Assembly: GCA_017302895.1 (NCBI GenBank)
Contig: JAFLBV010000001.1
Location: forward strand, 1,116,001 to 1,180,000
Length of the DNA stretch: 64,000 nucleotides
From: Ignavibacteria bacterium
GTDB taxonomy: Bacteria; Bacteroidota; Ignavibacteria; Ignavibacteriales; Ignavibacteriaceae
Direction: 5' to 3'
The notes under the pieces are model-generated. The model was not told where the DNA came from. It was given only the letters and a program-made list of their open reading frames with translations, and searched no databases. Position numbers and translations under genes: made by a program. Shown here piece after piece: positions 16,769 to 24,763 of the stretch (the stretch's first letter is position 1; every line of letters starts with the position of its first letter).

Positions 16769-17908
16769 GTGGAGAGTATAACCAAGTTTATCGAATACAC
16801 TTCCTTCGCTAACATAACGATTGGACATGTCGTTATGATTTTGGTGGGGTTGATATTTATTTATCTAGCCATCACGAAAGAATATGAACCATTACTGCTG
16901 GTTCCCATAGGATTTGGGATAATTGTAGGGAATATACCTTTTTTGGAGAATGCCGGTCTTGGTATAGGCATATATGAAAAAGGGAGCACACTTAATTATC
17001 TCTATTTTGGTGTACTTAATGGTATATATCCGCCACTAATTTTTCTGGGAATTGGTGCGATGACCGACTTTTCCACGCTCCTGTCGAATCCCAAGTTGAT
17101 TCTGATAGGAGCAGCGGCCCAAATCGGAATCTTTGCCACATTTATTGGCGCAATCATGCTTGGTTTCACACCAAACGAGGCGGCATCAATTGGTATTATC
17201 GGTGGAGCTGACGGTCCGACTGCGATATTTCTCGCGTCGAAACTTGCGCCTCATCTGATAGGTGCAATCGCAATTTCAGCTTACTCATATATGGCATTGG
17301 TTCCTTTGATCCAACCGCCGGTTATGAGACTCTTTACCAATCAAAAGGAACGCCTCATCAGAATGAAGCCCCCGAGAGTGGTTTCGAGAACGGAGAAAAT
17401 TCTTTTCCCGATTCTTGGTCTGCTCCTGACCACCTTCATTTCACCAAGTGCCCTCCCTCTTTTGGGAACCCTCTTTTTTGGTAACATCCTGAAAGAGAGC
17501 GGAGTAACAAAAAGACTTGCAGATACCGCAGCCAGACCCATGATCGATGTTGTAACGATTATTCTCGGGCTTACGGTGGGTGCCTCCACACAGGCGACTA
17601 CATTTCTTACCCCGAAGTCGATACTGATCTTTGTTCTTGGTGCAGTATCCTTCATTGTTGCCACTGCCGGAGGTGTTCTGTTTGTGAAGGTGATGAATCT
17701 CTTTTTAAAACCGGGTGACAAGATAAATCCGCTTATCGGAAATGCGGGTGTTTCGGCAGTTCCCGATAGTGCGAGAGTTTCACAGATTATCGGTCTGGAA
17801 TATGACAAAACCAATCACCTTCTGATGCACGCAATGGCACCAAATGTCGCCGGTGTCATCGGAAGCGCAGTAGCTGCAGGTATCCTGCTCAGCTTTATGA
17901 CAGGGTAA
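16769..17908 (+). CDS. mmdB: sodium-translocating decarboxylase beta subunit
   Basis: The 379-residue integral membrane protein has about nine to eleven hydrophobic segments. It carries the OadB/MmdB signatures: 'FLGIGAMTDFSTLLSNP' (conserved Asp region), 'IGIIGGADGPTAIFLASKL' (re-entrant loop with the key Asp) and 'NPLIGNAGVSAVPDSARV' near the C-terminus. It decarboxylates carboxybiotin and couples this to export of Na+. The GTG start at 16769 has a TAGGAGAT ribosome site just upstream. The N-terminus begins with a hydrophobic helix preceded by a short polar stretch, as in the family. It ends the methylmalonyl-CoA decarboxylase operon proper; repeat-filled DNA of 139 bases separates it from the dehydrogenase gene. 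Confidence 0.94.
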   Translation: MESITKFIEYTSFANITIGHVVMILVGLIFIYLAITKEYEPLLLVPIGFGIIVGNIPFLENAGLGIGIYEKGSTLNYLYFGVLNGIYPPLIFLGIGAMTDFSTLLSNPKLILIGAAAQIGIFATFIGAIMLGFTPNEAASIGIIGGADGPTAIFLASKLAPHLIGAIAISAYSYMALVPLIQPPVMRLFTNQKERLIRMKPPRVVSRTEKILFPILGLLLTTFISPSALPLLGTLFFGNILKESGVTKRLADTAARPMIDVVTIILGLTVGASTQATTFLTPKSILIFVLGAVSFIVATAGGVLFVKVMNLFLKPGDKINPLIGNAGVSAVPDSARVSQIIGLEYDKTNHLLMHAMAPNVAGVIGSAVAAGILLSFMTG

Positions 17909-18047
17909 TCAGGTATTAGTTTTTAGTTATGAGTTATGAATTTCGACAACCTTAAGTGGTCGGTTCAACTAATAACTCATAATTCATAACTAATAATTCA
18001 GAACTCATAGTTCATAGTTTTATATAAGTAAATACGGAGAGAAAAGA
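17909..18047. repeat. intergenic 'taactcataattcat' inverted repeat
   Basis: The left part (about 17911-17942, 'tattagtttttagttatg', 'gagttatgaattt') recurs inverted on the right (about 17967-18020, 'aactaataactcataattc' and relatives). The space can fold into an imperfect hairpin. The last bases, TACGGAGAGAAAAGA, provide the ribosome site for the next gene. Confidence 0.75.
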
Positions 18048-19166
18048 ATGGCAAAATATAAAATAGCCTGGTTGCCGGGCGATGGCATAGGCATTGAGGT
18101 GCTGGAAGCCGCAAAAATAGTGCTCGATAAAACGGGCCTGGATGCTGAATATATTCACGGAGACATCGGCTGGGAATTCTGGAGAACAGAAGGAGATGCC
18201 TTCCCTGAAAGGACAATTGAACTGCTTAAAAATGTTGATGCCGCCATGTTTGGTGCCATCACTTCAAAACCTAAAAAAGATTCGGAAGCCGAACTGATTC
18301 CAGAGCTTCAGGGCAAAGGACTTGTTTACAGGTCACCGATTGTAAGAATGCGTCAGATGTTCGACCTCTACAATTGCCTCAGACCCGCTAAAGGATACAA
18401 AGGAAACGCTCTCAACTATAAAGACAACATCGATCTCGTGGTTTTCAGAGAGAATACCGAAGATCTCTATTGTGGTGTTGAGTTTGCTCCTGTTCCTGAA
18501 GAAGTGGCTCAGGTTCTTGCAAAACACTCGAAACCTTTCTCGGTTTTTACCGGACTTGGTGCCGATGATTATGCAATCAACTGCAAGATTAATACCAAAA
18601 AGGGTTCTGAGAAAATCATCAGAGCCGCCTTTGAATATGCCCGCAAAAACAACCGCAAAAAAGTAACCATTGTGCACAAAGCCAATGTCGTTAGAGCCAC
18701 TGACGGACTTTTCTTTGACATCGCAAAAGAGGTCAGAAAAGATTATCCCGAAATTCAGATGGATGATGCAAACATTGATGCAATCACCATGTGGCTGCTT
18801 AAAAATCCTCATAACTATGATGTACTCGTAGCCACAAATCTCTTTGGCGACATCATTTCCGATCTCTGTGCCCAGATGGTTGGCGGACTTGGTTTCGGCT
18901 GCTCCGGTAATATCGGTGAAAAACTCGCCGTATTTGAACCGACACACGGCTCAGCTCCAAAATATTTCGGTCAGTACAAAGTGAATCCGATAGCTACAAT
19001 TCTCGCAGCTAAAATGATGCTTGAATGGCTTGGTGAAACAAAACTTGCCGAAAAAGTTGAGAGTGCCGTTGCCCGTGTTATCGAAGAAGGTAAATTCAAA
19101 ACCTATGATATGGGTGGCGATACCAAAACCCTCGAGATGGCAGAAGCGATAGCAGCGTATATTTAA
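18048..19166 (+). CDS. isocitrate/homoisocitrate-type NAD(P)-dependent dehydrogenase
   Basis: The 372-residue protein belongs to the beta-decarboxylating dehydrogenase family (isocitrate, isopropylmalate, homoisocitrate, tartrate). It opens 'WLPGDGIGIEVLEAA'. It has the substrate-helix motif 'SPIVRMRQMFDLYNCLRP', 'FRENTEDLYCGVE' with the catalytic-type Tyr, 'VTIVHKANVVRATDG' (catalytic Lys), 'LVATNLFGDIISDL' (metal Asp) and 'FEPTHGSAPKY' with cofactor loop. The SPIV start of the substrate helix resembles what I recall of fungal homoisocitrate dehydrogenase more than the SxN motif of standard isocitrate dehydrogenase, so the substrate is uncertain. A homoaconitase-like gene lies two genes downstream, so the two probably act in sequence. 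Confidence 0.85.
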   Translation: MAKYKIAWLPGDGIGIEVLEAAKIVLDKTGLDAEYIHGDIGWEFWRTEGDAFPERTIELLKNVDAAMFGAITSKPKKDSEAELIPELQGKGLVYRSPIVRMRQMFDLYNCLRPAKGYKGNALNYKDNIDLVVFRENTEDLYCGVEFAPVPEEVAQVLAKHSKPFSVFTGLGADDYAINCKINTKKGSEKIIRAAFEYARKNNRKKVTIVHKANVVRATDGLFFDIAKEVRKDYPEIQMDDANIDAITMWLLKNPHNYDVLVATNLFGDIISDLCAQMVGGLGFGCSGNIGEKLAVFEPTHGSAPKYFGQYKVNPIATILAAKMMLEWLGETKLAEKVESAVARVIEEGKFKTYDMGGDTKTLEMAEAIAAYI

Positions 19167-19380
19167 TTATTTATTAACCGCGAAGAGCGCAAAATTAGGT
19201 ATTAGGTATTAGGTATTAGGTATTAGGTATTAGGTATTAATTATTGAGACTATCTCTGCGTTAATCTGTCTAATCCGCGTGCATCTGCGTCCTGTTATAA
19301 TACCTTATTTATTCTGCGTTCTTTAGATTTCCTTTGCGATCTTGGCGCTCTTTGCGGTTTCACAATTCAACGGATACACT
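19167..19380. repeat. repeat-filled nested hairpin spacer with ATTAGGT tandem repeat
   Basis: AACCGCGAAGAGCGC (from 19175) is answered by GCGCTCTTTGCGGTT (19345-19359), 14 of 15 bases pairing. Inside is a 7-base tandem repeat ATTAGGT, six units at 19194-19235, answered by 'ataatacctt' near 19296, and a central 'atctctgcgttaatctg' / 'atccgcgtgcatctgcg' word group. No gene is visible. The right arm ends about 20 bases before the HD gene's ATG, so transcript folding could affect its expression. Confidence 0.8.
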
Positions 19381-19914
19381 ATGAGAGAAAAAGTTTTAAA
19401 GATATGGCCTGAAATCGACTGGATTCAGGACCCCGAATTAAAAGAAAAGACACTTAAATGCTGGATTTATGCAATCGAAAACAGTGTTTTGTCACCCGAA
19501 GACCTTGATGTAATTCCCTTCTCACTTTTGATAAAAGACTGCAATGTCTCCTTTATGAATCATAAAAGGACTGCGGTTCAACTTTCGGTCGAAATTGCCA
19601 AAATAATGAAGAACAACTTTGGCGATTCGATCAATTTCAACATGGACTATGTAATTTCAGGTGCGATATTGATAGATGTCGGAAAACTGATTGAATACGA
19701 CATGAAAGACGGTAAGCTTATCACCTCACCTGCCGGAAAACTTGTAAGACATCCATTCAGCGGACTTGCAATAGCCGACAGATTTGGTCTGCCTGCTGAA
19801 GTTCAGCATATCATTGCAACACATTCAAAAGAGGGTGATCTCGGCTACAGAAGTGTAGAGTCACTCATTGTTCACCATGCTGATTTTGTAAGTTTCGAAC
19901 CATTTAAAGCCTGA
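19381..19914 (+). CDS. HD-domain protein with degenerate HD dyad, coupled to aconitase
   Basis: The 177-residue protein starts at the ATG at 19381. It has the HD phosphohydrolase fold: an early His in 'MNHKRTAVQLSVEIAK' (about residue 62), the core 'GAILIDVGKLIEY' (about 95-107), a later 'HPFSGLAIADRFGLP' and 'VQHIIATHSKEGD'. In active members the core reads L-H-D-x-G-K; here the His is replaced by Ile, while the other His residues remain. Metal binding is therefore probably weakened, and it may be a sensor or an assembly protein rather than a hydrolase (inference). Its stop is four bases from the aconitase ATG, so the two are translationally linked. Confidence 0.78.
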   Translation: MREKVLKIWPEIDWIQDPELKEKTLKCWIYAIENSVLSPEDLDVIPFSLLIKDCNVSFMNHKRTAVQLSVEIAKIMKNNFGDSINFNMDYVISGAILIDVGKLIEYDMKDGKLITSPAGKLVRHPFSGLAIADRFGLPAEVQHIIATHSKEGDLGYRSVESLIVHHADFVSFEPFKA

Positions 19915-19918
19915 GGTA

Positions 19919-21922
19919 ATGATGGCACAGAATTTAGTTGAAAAGATTGTTCAGCGGTACTCCTCCGGTTATCCCGAGGGGTATAAGGTCAAGTCGGGCG
20001 ACTATGTTATGATTCATCCAAAGCATGTTATGACCCATGACAACACGGGTGCTGTGATCCCGAAATTCAAGGAAACGGGTGCCACAAAGCTCGCCAATCC
20101 AAGACAGGTAGTGAATACACTCGATCACAACATCCAGGACACTTCCGAAAAAAACCTCGAAAAATACCGTAAAATCGAAGAATTTTCCCGCGGAATGGGT
20201 GCCGATTTTTATCCGGCAGGAAGAGGAATCGGACATCAGATTATGATCGAAGAGGGATATGCCTTCCCCGGTGCTCTTGCAGTTGCTTCAGACAGTCACT
20301 CAAACATGTACGGTGGAATGGGATGTCTCGGAACCCCCGTCGTGCGTACCGATGCTGCGGCTATCTGGGCAACGGGTAAAACATGGTGGCAGATTCCCCC
20401 AGTTGCAAAAGTTGTTCTTAACGGCAGACTTCCACACGGAGTTACCGGTAAAGACCTGATCATCACGCTTTGCGGATATTTCTCCAAGGATGAAGTGTTG
20501 AATCACGCTGTGGAATTTTCCGGTGACGGAGTTCAATATCTTACAATCGATCAGAGACTCGCCATCGCAAACATGACCACAGAATGGGGTGCCCTTGTTG
20601 GACTTTTCCCTGTGGACGATGAGACTATTGACTGGCTTACTGAGCGGGCTGAATTTGTAAAAAACCGCGGTTTACAAGGCGTAAATTCCGATGCTGATGC
20701 AATTGATGGAGTCCATCCAAGAATCAATGAGAAAACCATCGACGCCTTAAGAGCGAGGATGCACGATCTCAAACCTGATGAAGACGCGTTTTATGCAAAA
20801 ATAATCACCATCAATCTTGATGCAATTGAACCTGCAGTTTCGGGTCCGAATGGTGTAAAAGTGTGGAACAAGGTGTCAGACCTTAAAGAAAGAAAGATTA
20901 AAATCGACAAGGCATATCTCGTTTCGTGTGTGAACAGCCGTGTAGAGGATATTGCAGAGGCTGCCGCCGTTCTTAAAGGGAACAAGATAGCAGAAGGTGT
21001 AAAGTTTTTCGTAGCTGCAGCATCGAGTGAAGTGCAGGCAGAGTCCGAAAAACGCGGTGACTGGCAGATACTTCTGGATGCCGGTGCGGTACCACTTCCT
21101 CCGGGATGCGGTCCTTGTATCGGACTTGGAACGGGTCTTCTCGAAGCAGGTGAAACAGGAATTTCCGCTACCAACCGTAACTTCAAAGGAAGAATGGGAA
21201 GTCCCGATTCTTTCGCCTATCTCGCTTCTCCTGCGGTTGTTGCACAGTCGGCGATTTCGGGATACATAAACTTCGAAGGAATGAAGGATGAAGGATATGA
21301 TTCAGCCCTCAGCCCTCAGCCCTCAGCCTTCACTATTCAAACTTCAAAAATCAAACCTCAAACTTCTTCCCAAATCTCCATTATTGAAGGTTTTCCGGGT
21401 GTTATTGAAGGAGAGATTATTTTCTGCCATCAGGATAACCTGAATACGGATGGAATTTATCCCGGTAAATACACATATCAGGATGATATTACACCGGAGG
21501 GACAGGCTGCGGTTGCGATGGAAAATTATGACCCCGAATTCCAGAACATTGCCAAAGATGGTGATGTGATGGTTGGCGGATTCAATTTCGGAACGGGAAG
21601 TTCTCGCGAGCAGGCTGCAACAGCTTTGAAATATCGCGGTATTTCGGTGCTGATTGCCGGTTCATTTAGCGAAACTTACAAGAGAAATGCGATCAACAAC
21701 GGGTTTCTCACCATTGAAGTGCCTGAACTGGTGAATGACCTGAAAGCAAAGTTCGGAGTTGAAAAAGCATCGGTTAAACCCGGATTGAGAATAAAAGTTG
21801 ATTTTCAGACTTCAACCGCTACTGTTGGTGACAAGGTTTATCCCTTCGGTGCCGTCGGTCAGGCAGCTCAGGAACTTATCGTTGCCGGCGGACTTGAGAA
21901 CTGGGTTAAAAATAATTTATGA
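19919..21922 (+). CDS. aconitase-superfamily enzyme, fungal homoaconitase (LYS4)-like
   Basis: The 667-residue protein is a single-chain [4Fe-4S] hydro-lyase. Domains 1-3 span about residues 1-450 with 'HPKHVMTHDNTGAVIP', 'SDSHSNMYGGMGCLG', 'YLVSCVNSR' and 'PPGCGPCIGLGTG', giving the three cluster cysteines. A linker (about 455-490) and a swivel domain follow ('NTDGIYPGKYTYQDD', 'NFGTGSSREQAATALKYRG'). The motif string, above all 'GRGIGHQIMIEEGYAFPG' and 'TGKTWWQIPPVAKV', resembles fungal homoaconitase as I remember it, more than AcnA, AcnB or LeuC. The substrate could be citrate, homocitrate or a methylated relative. The linker contains repeat-derived sequence (see 21280-21385). ATG at 19919 or 19922. 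Confidence 0.87.
   Translation: MMAQNLVEKIVQRYSSGYPEGYKVKSGDYVMIHPKHVMTHDNTGAVIPKFKETGATKLANPRQVVNTLDHNIQDTSEKNLEKYRKIEEFSRGMGADFYPAGRGIGHQIMIEEGYAFPGALAVASDSHSNMYGGMGCLGTPVVRTDAAAIWATGKTWWQIPPVAKVVLNGRLPHGVTGKDLIITLCGYFSKDEVLNHAVEFSGDGVQYLTIDQRLAIANMTTEWGALVGLFPVDDETIDWLTERAEFVKNRGLQGVNSDADAIDGVHPRINEKTIDALRARMHDLKPDEDAFYAKIITINLDAIEPAVSGPNGVKVWNKVSDLKERKIKIDKAYLVSCVNSRVEDIAEAAAVLKGNKIAEGVKFFVAAASSEVQAESEKRGDWQILLDAGAVPLPPGCGPCIGLGTGLLEAGETGISATNRNFKGRMGSPDSFAYLASPAVVAQSAISGYINFEGMKDEGYDSALSPQPSAFTIQTSKIKPQTSSQISIIEGFPGVIEGEIIFCHQDNLNTDGIYPGKYTYQDDITPEGQAAVAMENYDPEFQNIAKDGDVMVGGFNFGTGSSREQAATALKYRGISVLIAGSFSETYKRNAINNGFLTIEVPELVNDLKAKFGVEKASVKPGLRIKVDFQTSTATVGDKVYPFGAVGQAAQELIVAGGLENWVKNNL
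21280..21385 (+). repeat. intergenic-type repeat words inserted in frame in the aconitase gene
   Basis: Within the aconitase linker the DNA reads 'atgaaggatgaaggat', then three 'cagccct' words (ttcagccctcagccctcagc), 'cttcactattc', then 'aacttcaaaaatcaaacc'. These are the same words as in the non-coding block at 2626-2720 and 3815-3925. They are translated as a Ser/Gln/Thr/Pro-rich stretch without breaking the frame. Confidence 0.8.
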
Positions 21923-22119
21923 TTATATAAACCGCAAAGAACGCAGAGAACGCAAAGGGAAGTTTTAGGGGATGCTGATCAACGCGGATTACACAGAGAC
22001 TCGCAGAGGAGTTTAAATATTATCTCTGCGTTAATTCGTTTAATCTGCATGTATCTGCATCCTTATAAAAATCTTTGCGCTCTTTGCGCTCTTTGCGGTG
22101 AACAAACAAGGATACAAAA
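21923..22119. repeat. repeat-filled nested hairpin spacer before the PrpD gene
   Basis: The left arm AACCGCAAAGAACGC (from 21929) is answered by CTTTGCGCTCTTTGCGGT (about 22081-22098). An inner pair 'ggatgctgatcaacgcgg' / 'aatctgcatgtatctgca' flanks a central 'tctctgcgttaattcg' word. The architecture is the same as in 19167-19380, with different copies of the words. No gene is visible; GGATACAAAA just before the ATG at 22120 is the ribosome site. Confidence 0.8.
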
Positions 22120-23487
22120 ATGGACAAATCAATATCAAGAATTATATCAGAATTTGCAGTAAATCTGAAATATGAAGATCTGCCAAAAGAAGTAATACAC
22201 GAAGTAAAGAGATATCTTTACGATTCTATCGGCTGTGCATATGGTGCGATGAACACCAAAGATGTACGGATTATGCGCGAGATATACGAAGAAATGGGCG
22301 GCAAAGGTGAATCGACCCTTATTGGCTTTGGGACGAAACTCCCTGCCGTAAGCACTTCACTTGTAAACTCATTAATGATTCGTGCACTCGACTTTAACGA
22401 TATCTACTGGAAAGAAGATCCTTCACATCCATCGGATATTATTCCTGCAGCCCTTTCTGCAGGTGAACTTGCCGGTGCATCGATGAAGGATGTTATCGTT
22501 GCAATTGTACTCGCATATGAATTTGAACAGCGACTTTGTGAGTTTGCAGTGCCGGGTGTCCGTGAAAGGAAATGGCATCATGCAACACTTACACAGTTTG
22601 TGTCTCCAATAGTTGCGGGCAAGGTTTTAGGTTTGACAGTGGATCAGATGGTAAATGCAATCGGAATTAATGGATGCCACAACCACACCATTGGTTGTCC
22701 GACTGCCGGGAAACTCACGATGATGAAGAATACCGTCGATCCAATGGCGGTTCAGACAGGTGTTTTCGCTGCTTTGATGGCGAAAAAGGGTTATTCAGGG
22801 ACAGAACTTGTTTTTGAAGGCAAAGAAGGATTTATGCAGTGCTTCGGCGACGGTTGGGCACTTGAAAAGCTCACCGGGAATCTCGGGAAAAATTTCAAAA
22901 TTCTCGAGTGCAGCATGAAGGCATTCCCAACAGAGGCTCTTACTCACACTCACATTACCGCCGTTTTGAAAGTGATGACCAAAAACGATCTCACTTATAA
23001 TGATATTGATGAAGTCATCATCACCACCATTGCACGAGCATGTGACATCCTTTTCGATCCGCATAAATACCGTCCTGAATCGAGAGAAACTGCTGATCAT
23101 TCACTTCCATATTGCATTGCGGCAGCGATAGTTGATAAGAAAATCACAACCAATTCCTTCTCCGATGAAAAGATGAAGGATCCGCACATTTGGGAAGTGA
23201 TCGACAAAATAAAAGGTGAAGCATCACTCGAATTCGAGAAAATGTTCCCTGCAAAACAGCCTTCCAAAGCCGTGGTACACACAAAAGACGGAAGAGAATT
23301 TTCGGAATATCTCGAGTATCCAAAAGGTGATCCGAGAGAACCGATGACTCAGGAAGACCTCGACAACAAGTTCGAAGCTCTGTCAGGAGACAAACTTGAT
23401 AAGGCAAGAAGAGATGCGGTTAAAGAACTGATCTTCAATTGCGATGATCTTTCAGCGGCTGAATTTATGGATAAACTGGTAGTTTAA
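22120..23487 (+). CDS. MmgE/PrpD-family dehydratase or decarboxylase
   Basis: The 455-residue protein belongs to the MmgE/PrpD family, which includes 2-methylcitrate dehydratase and cis-aconitate decarboxylase. It has the all-helical domain at the N-terminus ('VIHEVKRYLYDSIGCAYG'), 'RALDFNDIYWKEDPSHPSD' (the conserved Asp/His region), 'CHNHTIGCPTAG', 'FPTEALTHTHITAVL' and a lid domain in the second half with 'HSLPYCIAAAIVD'. Lying between an aconitase-type gene and citrate-lyase genes, its substrate is probably a tricarboxylate, but neither the dehydratase nor the decarboxylase reaction can be chosen from sequence alone. It is one base from the next gene (stop 23487, ATG 23489). Confidence 0.88.
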   Translation: MDKSISRIISEFAVNLKYEDLPKEVIHEVKRYLYDSIGCAYGAMNTKDVRIMREIYEEMGGKGESTLIGFGTKLPAVSTSLVNSLMIRALDFNDIYWKEDPSHPSDIIPAALSAGELAGASMKDVIVAIVLAYEFEQRLCEFAVPGVRERKWHHATLTQFVSPIVAGKVLGLTVDQMVNAIGINGCHNHTIGCPTAGKLTMMKNTVDPMAVQTGVFAALMAKKGYSGTELVFEGKEGFMQCFGDGWALEKLTGNLGKNFKILECSMKAFPTEALTHTHITAVLKVMTKNDLTYNDIDEVIITTIARACDILFDPHKYRPESRETADHSLPYCIAAAIVDKKITTNSFSDEKMKDPHIWEVIDKIKGEASLEFEKMFPAKQPSKAVVHTKDGREFSEYLEYPKGDPREPMTQEDLDNKFEALSGDKLDKARRDAVKELIFNCDDLSAAEFMDKLVV

Positions 23488-23488
23488 A

Positions 23489-24763
23489 ATGGAAAGTAAC
23501 AAGTCACAGAGTCACACAGTCACGGAGTCACAGAGTAACTCTTTTTCGGCGGGGAAGAGAGGCACTTCGGTTCGATCTGACTGCTGGATTCAGATATCTA
23601 AAAATTTGGAGGATGGGGCCGCTTCCCCGTCCTTCAATATCAAATCCAAGGTCGGAAATCTTTACGGCAATGCTATAAGACAGCAACTCGATGAATTGGC
23701 TACATTTTTTGATCTCAAGAATGTGGAGATTACTATCGAGGATGCAGGTGCACTTCCTTTTGTAATTGCTGCACGGTTTGAAGCTGCGGTGAAGAGGATG
23801 AATTCTGAAGTCACCTCCGAATATCTGATGCCTTTTTTGCACGAGGACATTAAACCAACCGCCAAAAACCGGCTCAGAAGAAGCAGACTTTACCTTCCCG
23901 GAAATGAACCTAAATTTTTTGTGAATGCCGGACTTCACGGACCCGATGGAATCATTCTCGATCTTGAAGACAGCGTTGCTCCCGATGAAAAAGATGCTGC
24001 GAGGTATCTTGTAAGGAACGCACTCAGAAGTGTCGATTTTTACGGTTGTGAACGGATGGTAAGAATCAATCAACTTCCAATGGGGCTCGAGGATTTGAAA
24101 TATATTATTCCCGCCAAAGTAAATCTGATATTGATTCCGAAAGTCGAGGAAGCTTCGCAGGTTCTCGAAGTTGAGAAGGAAGTGGAGGCGATAAAGAAAC
24201 TTCACGGAATTACAGATGACATCTGGTTTATGCCGATAATCGAGAGTGCAAGGGGTGCCATAAATGCTTATGAAATCGCAAAAGCCTCCCCGCTCGTTTG
24301 TTCCCTTGCCATCGGGCTAGAGGACTACACAGCTGACATTGGTGCTGAGAGGACTCTCGAAGGAACCGAAAGCTTTTGGGCGCGGATGCAGGTGGTTAAT
24401 GCCGCCAAAGCAGCCGGAGTTCAGGCGATCGATTCCGTATTCTCGGATGTGGGTGACATGGACGGACTTGTAAAATCAACTCTCGAGTCAAAATCTTTCG
24501 GTTTTGAAGGGAAGGGTTGCATTCATCCAAGGCAGATTCAACCGATTCATACCGCTTTTGCCCCCACCTCAAAAGAGATTGAAAAGGCTATGAAAATTGT
24601 TTTGGCATTCGAGGATGCTCTCTCAAAAGGGCTCGCTGCGGTCTCCATTGGTACAAAAATGATCGATCCACCGGTTGTTAAAAGAGCTCAAAGAGTTATT
24701 GAACTTGCACTTCTAAACGGATTGATTGAAAAAGACTGGATGGTGAACCATGGAAATGATTAA
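23489..24763 (+). CDS. fused citrate lyase gamma (CitD, acyl carrier) and beta (CitE) subunits
   Basis: The 424-residue protein joins two citrate-lyase subunits normally made separately. Residues about 23-115 resemble CitD: 'SVRSDCWIQI', whose Ser aligns with the attachment Ser of the phosphoribosyl-dephospho-CoA group, and 'VEITIEDAGALPFVIAARF'. Residues about 125-424 are CitE: 'RRSRLYLPGNEPKF', 'GIILDLEDSVAPDEK', 'MPIIESARGAINA' and 'GFEGKGCIHPRQI'; this subunit cleaves citryl-carrier to oxaloacetate and acetyl-carrier. The first 20 or so residues come from a 'gtcacagagtcacacagtc' repeat. The downstream CitF gene overlaps by 14 bases. No citC, citX or citG, needed to make and load the prosthetic group, is in the window. 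Confidence 0.86.
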   Translation: MESNKSQSHTVTESQSNSFSAGKRGTSVRSDCWIQISKNLEDGAASPSFNIKSKVGNLYGNAIRQQLDELATFFDLKNVEITIEDAGALPFVIAARFEAAVKRMNSEVTSEYLMPFLHEDIKPTAKNRLRRSRLYLPGNEPKFFVNAGLHGPDGIILDLEDSVAPDEKDAARYLVRNALRSVDFYGCERMVRINQLPMGLEDLKYIIPAKVNLILIPKVEEASQVLEVEKEVEAIKKLHGITDDIWFMPIIESARGAINAYEIAKASPLVCSLAIGLEDYTADIGAERTLEGTESFWARMQVVNAAKAAGVQAIDSVFSDVGDMDGLVKSTLESKSFGFEGKGCIHPRQIQPIHTAFAPTSKEIEKAMKIVLAFEDALSKGLAAVSIGTKMIDPPVVKRAQRVIELALLNGLIEKDWMVNHGND

